From Xenorhabdus eapokensis (lineage in GTDB: Bacteria; Pseudomonadota; Gammaproteobacteria; Enterobacterales; Enterobacteriaceae): a DNA stretch of 10,291 nucleotides. The notes under the pieces are model-generated. The model was not told the origin of the DNA and did not search any database. It saw only the letters and a list, made by a program, of their open reading frames with translations. Made by a program: the position numbers and the translations under genes. The stretch is taken from NCBI RefSeq assembly GCF_001908105.1, contig NZ_MKGQ01000054.1, positions 1 to 10,291 of the forward strand, read 5' to 3'. Below are positions 1 through 4,963 of the stretch, piece by piece; the stretch's first letter is position 1; the number at the start of each line of letters is the position of its first letter.

Positions 1-84
1 CACACGTTGGGTATTTTTGCCAATTTTCAACAAGGTAAAAGTCAACGCGACTGGCTTCAACAAGCCAATGTTATAGGATGTTAA
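1..84 (+). CDS. 3' end of an unidentified protein-coding gene
   Basis: A reading frame is open from the first base of the window to a TAA at 82-84. It encodes 27 residues beginning H-T-L-G-I-F-A-N-F and ending D-W-L-Q-Q-A-N-V-I-G-C, a plausible soluble-protein tail. I do not recognise the family. It converges on loiP with a gap of 22 bases. A second + frame is also open here for about 24 codons, so the assignment is uncertain; only sequence to the left of the window can settle it. Confidence 0.4.
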   Translation, partial: HTLGIFANFQQGKSQRDWLQQANVIGC

Positions 85-106
85 AGTTGAGCATCGCGTG
101 AACTTA

Positions 107-859
107 TTATTTCTTGTCTGCTGCGATACGATCACGAACGTGTTGAGCACGCTCTTGTGAAGGCGGGTGTGAATCAAACATGCTGGTTTCATCACTGCCC
201 AGTTTAGCCAGTTTCTCGAAGCTGGTTGCTAAACCTTCAGTTTTAATATTACGTTTTTTCAGCAGATCATAAGAGAAGTCATCAGCCTGACTTTCCTGAT
301 GCTGTGAGAACTGCGAGTTGATCAGTTTTTCACCCAGAGCTGCAAGCTGGGAATCGCTCAGTTGTGCTGCCACACCACCGGCTGATGCGGCCGCGGTACG
401 TGCAGCAACGGTAGCATAAGCAACCTGCATTGCTTTACGGGTATGGCCCAGTGCAACGTGACCCATTTCATGGCCGAGAACACCTGCGACTTCATTGTCG
501 TTCATCATGTTCATCAGGCCGCTGTATACACGTACACAGCCGTTAGCCATTGCCCATGCATTCACATCATTAGTCAGATAAACTTTATAGTTAACCGGCG
601 TACCATTAACTTCGCTACCCAATGCTTTGGCGATTTTGTTCAGACGTTTAGTGTATTGGCTGGATGCCGGTGCAATTTTATTCTGTGCATCCATATCCTT
701 ACATGCCTGGTCAGTGATTTGTTTGACATCAGAATCATTTAGCGTTGCCGCCTGAAATAATTGCATGCCAGAGTGAGCCAGCATTCCCTGATCAATATTC
801 TTACAACCTGTCAGAATTACAGCAGAAACTGCTACTGCAACAAGAGTGTTAATTTTCAT
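107..859 (-). CDS. loiP: LoiP-like M48 family metalloprotease, outer-membrane lipoprotein
   Basis: This 250-residue protein aligns along its whole length with E. coli LoiP (YggG), a zinc metalloprotease that takes part in envelope protein quality control with BepA. Residues 1-19 form a lipoprotein signal ending in the lipobox L-T-G-C, with C19 as the acylated cysteine. Residue 20 is Lys, not Asp, so outer-membrane sorting is expected. The zinc site is H130-E-M-G-H134, with the third ligand region E189-x-x-x-D193, as expected for M48. C53 and C108 could form a disulfide. The ATG at 857-859 was chosen because AAAAGGA lies just upstream of it and the signal peptide starts there; the longer frame to 886 has no ribosome site. 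It is transcribed away from the long AT-rich region and converges on the partial gene at 1-84. Family assignment is very firm; substrates are known only from the family. Confidence 0.95.
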   Translation of the reverse strand: MKINTLVAVAVSAVILTGCKNIDQGMLAHSGMQLFQAATLNDSDVKQITDQACKDMDAQNKIAPASSQYTKRLNKIAKALGSEVNGTPVNYKVYLTNDVNAWAMANGCVRVYSGLMNMMNDNEVAGVLGHEMGHVALGHTRKAMQVAYATVAARTAAASAGGVAAQLSDSQLAALGEKLINSQFSQHQESQADDFSYDLLKKRNIKTEGLATSFEKLAKLGSDETSMFDSHPPSQERAQHVRDRIAADKK

Positions 860-1605
860 AATTTTTTTTCCTTTTAATACATGCAACTATAATATTTTAA
901 GAGCGTCAAAAGACGGTGAATTTTGCTAAAAATAACAATAGGAATAAACCCCAATATTTATGATTATGTGAATTTGATTGCATTTTGAAAAAATAATTAA
1001 ATCATAAGTAAAATAATTTAGCTTAAGTTTAGTTAATAAATTGGCTTTTCCGTAATCCGCTGTCAAAGCTGATGGAAAATCGTTTAATGACTGAATCGAT
1101 ACATGTTACCATCCATTCAAAAAAGAGATTTTTGTGATCATGATCATAAAATTAAAATGATCATAATTTTAAAGACCACGGGAATTTATTTTTTATAATT
1201 AAATCAGTGTATTAGTTGAATTTCATTTCACCTGCGACCAAATAACACAAAACAATCAGTTAACTATATATAAAAACACAGCGTATTGCGCCAATGATGC
1301 AATTATTTTAACTTTTCATCCTGTTATTGTTGAGAACAACTTTTAATTTCATTGGATTTAATTTGGTTTTTACTTGTCCATTATTTATTATTTTTCTCCT
1401 TTTATTCATCACGAATTAGCCGATGTATTCGGACAACAACGTCTCTTCAAATTATCGCAAGACAGCATTTTGCGCCCTTAATTAACCAATTTGTCAGGGA
1501 CAATGTGAGTAAGATTGAAATCTTGTGCCCGAATGTTATGGCCCGCATTGTTATCAGGCGGGAGGGCCTATTTCATAACGTTCCATCATCTCAGGGAGAC
1601 AGACT
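860..1605. other. Long AT-rich intergenic region between divergent loiP and vgrG
   Basis: About 745 bases with no convincing gene on either strand. It carries the leaders of both divergent genes, a CRP/FNR-like palindrome (1133-1148), a direct repeat of ATGATCATAA around 1140-1170, a small CGTC-AAAA-GACG hairpin (904-915) and a CCCGC/GCGGG hairpin (1542-1562) in the presumed vgrG leader. Its base composition is that of a typical H-NS-silenced accessory promoter region, which is inference. An open frame at 1352-1615 is low-complexity, has no ribosome site and overlaps the vgrG start. Confidence 0.6.
1133..1148. promoter_or_regulatory. Putative CRP/FNR-type operator
   Basis: The sequence reads TGTGA-TCATGA-TCATA. 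This matches the CRP consensus TGTGA-N6-TCACA at nine of ten half-site positions. The same bases also read GTGAT-CATG-ATCAT, near the FNR consensus TTGAT-N4-ATCAA. A second TGATCA core lies at 1158-1163, giving ATGATCATAA twice at a spacing of 17 bases. The site is about 275 bases upstream of the loiP start and 460 upstream of vgrG, so the regulated gene is unclear. The sequence match is direct; binding is inferred. Confidence 0.4.
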
Positions 1606-2433
1606 ATGTCAGTGAAAAAGCACCTCACTAACTTGAAGAAAGGAAAAGCGCTGTTAGAACAAGGGCAGCAAACTATGCAAAGGGCAAAACAGGCCAAAGG
1701 CCTGTTGACGGGAGCGGGGGGAAACGCTGCTGCTGGTGCCGGTAGCATGATCAGTGGTATGGGGGGCGGCTTTGCCGGGCGTTCAGGCAAGGCCGCCGGT
1801 GGCCTCGGTGCCGGTAGCATGATTAGCGGTATGGGCGGTGGATTTGCCGGTGGACAGGGGCAAAAAGCTGGGCTGGTTGCTCAAGCCGCCGCGGGTGGCA
1901 CGACAGCAAGCAAAATGTTGCAGCAAATCGGCCAGCAATTAGGATTGGGTGGCGCAGCCGATCCCAGCGGCTTACTGTTTACCCTGACGGCGGGTGCTCT
2001 GCCAGCACAAACCTTTGTCGTCACCGACTTTAGTCTGACCGAACACTTCTCGCGCCCCTTTGCGCTGGAAGTGGGGCTGGCGAGCGCCGATCCTGCCATT
2101 GGCTTCCCGCTAGTGCTTGACCGCACGGCAACGTTGACTATTTTGCAGAACGGTATCGAACAGCGTAGCGTCACCGGCATCGTCACCCGCTTTGAACAGG
2201 GCAACACCGGTTTGCACCAAACTACCTACCGGATGAGTATCCGGCCGGATCTGTGGCGCACTACCTTGCGGCAGAACTCGCGCATCTTTCAGCAGCTCAA
2301 CATCGCCGGCATCATCACCAAAATCCTCAAGGAGCACAGTATCCGCGACGTGGTGTTCAACCTGCGCTACCCGCATCCGGAGCGCGAATTCTGCGTGCAG
2401 TATCAGAAATCGGAAATCAATATAATCAATTGA
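1606..2433 (+). pseudogene. vgrG: T6SS spike protein VgrG, N-terminal fragment (3' truncated)
   Basis: This encodes 275 residues; the first 266 belong to VgrG, the trimeric spike of the type VI secretion system. Residues 1-35 are basic and helical, about 40-118 are Gly/Ala/Met-rich linker with an internal repeat, and about 119-266 are the start of the gp27-like hub domain (L-F-T-L-T-A-G onward). The frame follows the family up to R-E-F-C-V-Q-Y (Y266), then runs into unrelated sequence and stops at a TGA at 2431-2433. The rest of the hub, the gp5-like OB fold and the beta-helix are missing, so the product cannot form a spike. The ATG has GGGAGA seven bases upstream and is a credible start. The matching C-terminal part lies on the opposite strand at 8610-10187, suggesting a split by inversion. 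The fragment may still be translated. Confidence 0.85.
1735..1851 (+). repeat. Tandem 45-bp repeat in the VgrG N-terminal linker
   Basis: Bases 1735-1779 and 1807-1851 both encode the 15 residues G-A-G-S-M-I-S-G-M-G-G-G-F-A-G, with only a few synonymous differences, at a period of 72 bases (24 codons). The two copies are joined by R-S-G-K-A-A-G-G-L. The differences are silent, so the repeat is maintained at protein level and is not a very recent duplication. It lengthens the flexible region in front of the gp27-like hub domain. Confidence 0.85.
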
Positions 2434-2440
2434 ATATAAA
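2423..2440 (+). repeat. Imperfect direct repeat, candidate left att site
   Basis: TAATCAATTGAATATAAA matches TAATTCATTGAATATAAA at 4586-4603 in 16 of 18 positions, including a perfect 12-base core. It sits exactly where the vgrG frame leaves the family, and the partner lies past the integrase gene. A 12-base match in AT-rich DNA of this length is expected by chance a few times, so only the position makes it interesting. Confidence 0.25.
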
Positions 2441-2570
2441 AGATATATTATCTTGACGCCCTTTTATGCCCCTTTTAATGCCCCAAGATTTTTTTGTTTA
2501 TTTTTTTCATATGTGACTGATTTTTCTTATTTACATCATTAATTGTGTGATTTTTAATCACCTTAAAGCA

Positions 2571-2628
2571 AAAAAGCCTTGAGGGTTAAAAATGGTCAGA
2601 TTTTGCTGCCATTTTACGCTCAGGGCTT
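2571..2628 (-). terminator. Rho-independent terminator of the sfsB-like gene
   Basis: Read on the - strand, AAGCCCTGAG (2628-2619) pairs with CTCAAGGCTT (2583-2574), with one G-U-type mismatch, and is followed by a run of T (GGCTTTTTTGC). Inside the loop a second stem forms: AAAATGG (2609-2615 side) with CCATTTT (2589-2595), extended by CAG/CTG. It lies about 50 bases after the sfsB stop. A further small hairpin, GTGATT-TTT-AATCAC, lies at 2547-2561. Confidence 0.7.
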
Positions 2629-2677
2629 GAGATAAAAAATATTCATTTTTACGACATCGATCACAAATTATAGTGGG

Positions 2678-2947
2678 TTATTCCTGTGGTTTACTGCGAA
2701 CCTTGCGCTCAACAAGCTGACCACGCTGATCAAAATAGCGGCTCGGCCAGATCTCTGAAGGATGTATTTCGAGATAGTCAGCGATTATCCATTCGCCTTT
2801 AGGCCATTGTCTGCTGAGTGCATTTGCCAATGTTGATGAACTAAGTCCCGCGTCACGAGAGAGAGCCGCTAAGGTTGTACCACGTTTACGTAATGCAGCG
2901 ATAATATCAGCTTGGTGCCAATCATTTTGAATATTGTTGCTATTCAT
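2678..2947 (-). CDS. sfsB: SfsB/Nlp-like, Ner-family DNA-binding transcriptional regulator
   Basis: This 89-residue protein closely resembles E. coli SfsB (Nlp), a relative of the Ner repressors of Mu-like phages with a single winged helix-turn-helix domain (HTH_35 type). Shared landmarks are D-W-H-x-A-D-I-I-A near residues 9-17, the helix-turn-helix around 28-50 containing G-L-S-S-S-T-L-A-N-A-L-S-R, W-P-K-G-E, and I-W-P-S-R-Y at about 66-71. The basic tail ends K-V-R-S-K-P-Q-E. Such proteins bind operators and repress phage early promoters or modulate sugar genes. The ATG at 2945-2947 is preceded by AACAGGA at unusually short spacing and AGGGG further up, so initiation may be weak. It has its own terminator and is divergent from the C4-like RNA if that RNA is read on the + strand. 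Chromosomal sfsB stands outside prophages, whereas here it sits beside an integrase, so a phage regulator role is more likely. Confidence 0.85.
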   Translation of the reverse strand: MNSNNIQNDWHQADIIAALRKRGTTLAALSRDAGLSSSTLANALSRQWPKGEWIIADYLEIHPSEIWPSRYFDQRGQLVERKVRSKPQE

Positions 2948-2978
2948 TCCTGTTACCCCTTTCCATTAATTAATATTG

Positions 2979-3058
2979 ATGGTGGTGATTCAAGGCAGGG
3001 TTAGCAGACCGGGCTAAGATTCCGGCGAGACGTGAGTCTCCCCCGCCCGAACCACCAT
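2979..3058 (+). ncRNA. C4-like antisense RNA (phage immunity RNA)
   Basis: An 80-base GC-rich segment in AT-rich surroundings folds compactly. ATGGTGGT (2979-2986) pairs with ACCACCAT (3051-3058), CGGGC (3010-3014) with GCCCG (3045-3049), and GAGAC (3027-3031) with GTCTC (3036-3040) around a GTGA tetraloop; TTAGC/GCTAA (3001-3017) is an alternative hairpin. The overall look resembles the C4 RNA of phages P1/P7 and satellite P4, which silences a downstream gene by pairing with its leader. Supporting this, TCAAGG (2990-2995) and TTAGCAG (3001-3007) are complementary, in the right order, to CCTTGA (3127-3132) and CTGCTAA (3119-3125) downstream. The strand is chosen because C4 precedes its target; the complementarity itself is strand-neutral. 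The resemblance is from memory and needs a covariance search. Confidence 0.5.
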
Positions 3059-3078
3059 TGAAAGGGTGATAACAGGCG

Positions 3079-3152
3079 CACTGGTAGAAAAGATCCTACC
3101 AGTGTTCTTAGCTCAAGGCTGCTAAACCTTGACCATTAGATTTGGCTAATGG
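3079..3152 (+). promoter_or_regulatory. Structured leader with presumed C4 target and two hairpins
   Basis: Three hairpins follow the C4-like RNA. The first is CACTGGTAG (3079-3087) with CTACCAGTG (3096-3104). The second is TCAAGG (3113-3118) with CCTTGA (3127-3132), whose loop exposes CTGCTAA. The third is CCATTAG (3133-3139) with CTAATGG (3146-3152). The middle one contains the sequence complementary to the C4-like RNA. No ORF follows on the + strand, because the integrase gene converges at 3206. The gene once controlled by this leader therefore seems to be lost, or control acts on a transcript of the opposite strand. Confidence 0.4.
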
Positions 3153-3205
3153 CGGGAATACTTTAACTGATTGTTTTACCTAAGACAATAACTGAACAAC
3201 TAAGT

Positions 3206-4075
3206 TTAACGGCCATAAACTCGCTCAACATAACGCCCGCGCCCATCACCATGCCCTAAATCCATTGATACCAATGCTCTTGCTTCCTGACGGCTAAAAC
3301 CATTCTGTTGGTAAAACGCCAGAGCATCCCGCACCCACGCATAGCGCAAACTATGAGGAGAGTGACAGCCGGTTAAACCAATCCTTGTGGTGTGTGCTCG
3401 CCAGTAGTTCATGGCTTGTTTGAGGTCTGGTTTATCAATCAATCTGCCGTTACGTTGTTCAGCAATAATAATGGCCTGTTCTACAGCCTCTTTTACCGCT
3501 GCAACATCCAATACACGAGTTTGTCTTGGTCGGCCACCTTTTGTGCCGAAAACAACCTGAAGTTTCGGCTCAGGTTGCTCTAATTGCTTACGCCAGCTTT
3601 TCAGTGAAGCACTGCATTGCACCGCTTCCTGAGAACGTAGTCCCAGCAATCGGGCGAGTTTCAGTGTGACGGCAAATCCGGCATCCCGTTCAAGCGCTTT
3701 CTGGTAAACGACCTGAAATGTCGCATCAGGGATAGCCTGTTTCGTTCCGGCGCGACTGGTTCCGCTTAATCCCAATGCCTGATTGCTCAGACGTGGCGAA
3801 GTTTCCAGCTTTTCCCGGCCTGCCATGCGGAAGATATTACGCAGCGCAGCCATTTCATTTTGCACTGTGCGCTTAGCAATCCCCTGAGATAAACGGGCAT
3901 CAACGTAATGCTCTACATGTTTGGCTTTCAAATTATTGAGGCTTTTGACCTGAATATTCAGGCTCAGTAACAACGCGCCCAAACGTCCCGCAACCCGAAT
4001 ACGATCATGGTAGGTCTTATGGCTGCCACCACTCTTACGGGCAAAAAACTTTAATTCTTTAATCAATCGACTCAT
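3206..4075 (-). CDS. Integrase domain-containing protein (tyrosine recombinase, Integrase_1 type)
   Basis: This 289-residue protein has the two-part form of phage-type tyrosine recombinases. An N-terminal SAM-like DNA-binding domain spans about residues 5-110, with V-Q-N-E-M-A-A-L-R-N-I-F-R near 71-83. A catalytic domain follows from about 115 to the end. Catalytic residues visible are R147 in L-G-L-R-S-Q-E, K179 in T-K-G-G-R-P-R, H241 and R244 in H-S-L-R, and H275 in D-L-G-H-G-D-G-R-G-R-Y. The nucleophile is Y282 or Y287. Such enzymes integrate or excise phages, satellites and conjugative elements at att sites. The ATG at 4075 follows AAGGGGAAGCC and was preferred to a frame reaching 4288 from a TTG, whose extra 71 residues are basic and not family-like. 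The start overlaps by ATGA the stop of a broken upstream ORF, hinting at past translational coupling. All key residues are intact, so it may be active. Confidence 0.85.
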   Translation of the reverse strand: MSRLIKELKFFARKSGGSHKTYHDRIRVAGRLGALLLSLNIQVKSLNNLKAKHVEHYVDARLSQGIAKRTVQNEMAALRNIFRMAGREKLETSPRLSNQALGLSGTSRAGTKQAIPDATFQVVYQKALERDAGFAVTLKLARLLGLRSQEAVQCSASLKSWRKQLEQPEPKLQVVFGTKGGRPRQTRVLDVAAVKEAVEQAIIIAEQRNGRLIDKPDLKQAMNYWRAHTTRIGLTGCHSPHSLRYAWVRDALAFYQQNGFSRQEARALVSMDLGHGDGRGRYVERVYGR

Positions 4076-4248
4076 TGGCTTCCCCTTGCGGATGTTTGAC
4101 AACATGCGATCTCTGGCGCGCGACCATTCTGGCAAAACAGAAAATAACTGCCTTGCCCTTGATCGATATCTGTGCGCCAGAGTGAACGCAGGTTGAGGTA
4201 TTGCGGGGTATCGGTTGAGTACACGGTACTGCCGCCTGCATAAGCAGG
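4072..4248 (-). pseudogene. Remnant of a gene upstream of and coupled to the integrase
   Basis: A frame of 58 codons, open from 4248, ends in a TGA that overlaps the integrase ATG as ATGA. It reads like genuine protein (S-T-D-T-P-Q-Y-L-N-L-R-S-L-W-R-T-D-I-D-Q-G-Q-G-S, then Y-F-L-F-C-Q-N-G-R-A-P-E) but has no start, because a TGA stands at 4249-4251. In the neighbouring frame, upstream codons 4298-4239 read E-L-D-D-I-E-A-G-F-F-A-G-G-D-D-L-L, so one frameshift near 4240-4250 could join the two. I do not recognise the family. The coupling geometry is direct observation; that it is a decayed gene is inference. Confidence 0.35.
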
Positions 4249-4379
4249 TCATCCCCACCGGCAAAAAAGCCAGCCTCGATATCGTCAAGTTCTCCTTTTC
4301 AATCTAAAAATGCAGTGTCAGATTCACTGTGGGGTGAAGCAGGTGTGAGCCTGTCTGGGTTGAATAGTCCTTTGGCTGC

Positions 4380-4418
4380 GGCGTCACTTTCAGCGGTAAA
4401 TCCGCAAAAAGTGACGCC
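4380..4418. repeat. Long near-perfect hairpin
   Basis: GGCGTCACTTT (4380-4390) pairs perfectly with AAAGTGACGCC (4408-4418). Inside, after a two-base mismatch, GCGG (4393-4396) pairs with CCGC (4402-4405) around the loop TAAAT. The total is 15 base pairs in 39 bases. No T-run follows on the + strand, so it is not a simple terminator. It could be a recombinase or replication-protein site of the neighbouring element, or an RNA structure. Confidence 0.6.
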
Positions 4419-4585
4419 TTGGGTTCTGTGTACGGTCAGAAGATGTTGTACAAGCATTAAAATGCCGCAAAGTTAGTACCAAACGGTAGCAGTGAGTTAA
4501 TTGTTTTGGCGTAGAAAAATGGTTCGCTGAATATTTCAGACAGTGATCGTGAGATGTATGAACCGGATGGACTAAAGCCATCTAG

Positions 4586-4603
4586 TAATTCATTGAATAT
4601 AAA
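4586..4603 (+). repeat. Imperfect direct repeat, candidate right att site
   Basis: TAATTCATTGAATATAAA is the partner of the repeat at 2423-2440 (16 of 18 identical, perfect 12-base core ATTGAATATAAA). The two copies bracket the regulator, C4-like RNA and integrase. Evidence is positional only; a chance match is possible in such AT-rich DNA. Confidence 0.25.
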
Positions 4604-4672
4604 GTAAAATTTATTTATTTTGCTTTGAAAAGTCAGTGTATGAACCCACGTTCAATACACTTCGATGACAAT

Positions 4673-4693
4673 ATAAAAACACCTTTTGGGCGT
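4673..4693 (-). terminator. Weak rho-independent terminator, possibly bidirectional
   Basis: On the - strand ACGCC-CAAAA-GGTGT forms a five-pair stem with one G-U, followed by TTTTATATTG. It could end transcripts of the T6SS effector operon, about 270 bases beyond its last stop codon. On the + strand the same stem is followed by ATTTTT. Confidence 0.35.
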
Positions 4694-4789
4694 ATTTTTA
4701 GTTTAAGAAACCTTCATTGCCAGACGAGGGTTTAGGTGTCTTGGCAATATCTGCTTCCAAAGGTGGGCAGACGTACCGCAATATCTGCT

Positions 4790-4816
4790 CTCCCTTTCAG
4801 GCTACGGGAGTTTTTT
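4790..4816 (+). terminator. Rho-independent terminator
   Basis: CTCCC (4790-4794) pairs with GGGAG (4806-4810) around an 11-base loop and is followed directly by six T (4811-4816). No + strand gene precedes it, so it would end either an untranslated RNA starting in the AT-rich DNA around 4600-4680 or leftover transcription of a lost gene. Confidence 0.5.
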
Positions 4817-4847
4817 ATTGTCGCTAAAAAGCGCTTTGAACAAGTTT

Positions 4848-4952
4848 AGATTAGCTAATCTTTATGGCTATAGCAATAATAAAGATTATGTGTAGCAACA
4901 ATTTTTCTTGATGGGTATTAGGCTAATCAGTACTATTAATAACTAATTAGCC
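4848..4952. repeat. Cluster of inverted repeats 3' of the immunity gene
   Basis: Three structures follow one another. AGATTAGCTAATCT (4848-4861) is a perfect 14-base palindrome. TAATCTTTAT (4856-4865) pairs with ATAAAGATTA (4879-4888), with GCTATAGC in its loop. GGCTAAT (4921-4927) pairs with ATTAGCC (4946-4952). They lie within 120 bases of the immunity-gene stop and may stabilise or end that mRNA; none has a clean T-run. Confidence 0.55.
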
Positions 4953-4963
4953 AAATAAATTAA

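Larger units (their letters stand above)
2423..4603. mobile_element. Candidate small phage/satellite-derived element (regulator, C4-like RNA, integrase)
   Basis: Between two imperfect 18-base direct repeats lie an SfsB/Ner-like regulator, a C4-like antisense RNA region, a tyrosine recombinase of the phage Integrase_1 type and a broken ORF. These functions occur together in temperate-phage and P4-type satellite immunity/integration regions. No primase, capsid or transfer gene is present, so it would be a remnant or a very reduced element. The boundaries are inferred from the weak repeats and from the place where vgrG is interrupted. Confidence 0.35.
4304..4963. other. Gene-poor stretch with hairpins and terminators
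   Basis: About 660 bases lie between the upstream end of the integrase unit and the last gene of the T6SS operon. I see no supportable gene. A short + frame ending at 4440 (V-T-F-S-G-K-S-A-K-S-D-A-L-G-S-V-Y-G-Q-K) has a stop just upstream and no start. The region holds a large hairpin (4380-4418), the right copy of the 18-base direct repeat, two terminator-like structures, a duplicated 12-mer and a cluster of palindromes. Confidence 0.5.

Noticed and set aside
443..742. 99-codon + strand frame opposite loiP
   Set aside because: Antisense shadow of the strongly conserved loiP gene.
1352..1615. 87-codon + strand frame before vgrG
   Set aside because: Low-complexity hydrophobic start, no ribosome site, overlaps the true vgrG start; no family resemblance.
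1554..2376. Three - strand frames opposite the vgrG fragment
   Set aside because: Proline- or cysteine-rich shadows produced by GC-rich vgrG codons; no start signals.
2979..3058. tRNA-like fold: acceptor-like ATGGTGGT/ACCACCAT ends with CCA on both strands
   Set aside because: No T-loop (TTCRA) or anticodon arm of proper size can be drawn; the inner stems fit a C4-like RNA better.
4076..4288. Integrase starting at a TTG at 4288 (71 extra residues)
   Set aside because: The extra part is unlike integrase N-termini, while the ATG at 4075 has a good ribosome site and the expected domain start; the extra region is better explained as a broken gene in another frame.
2429..4603. Perfect 12-base repeat ATTGAATATAAA taken alone as proof of att sites
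   Set aside because: A few perfect 12-base pairs are expected by chance in a window this size, more so in AT-rich DNA; kept only as a weak, position-based candidate.
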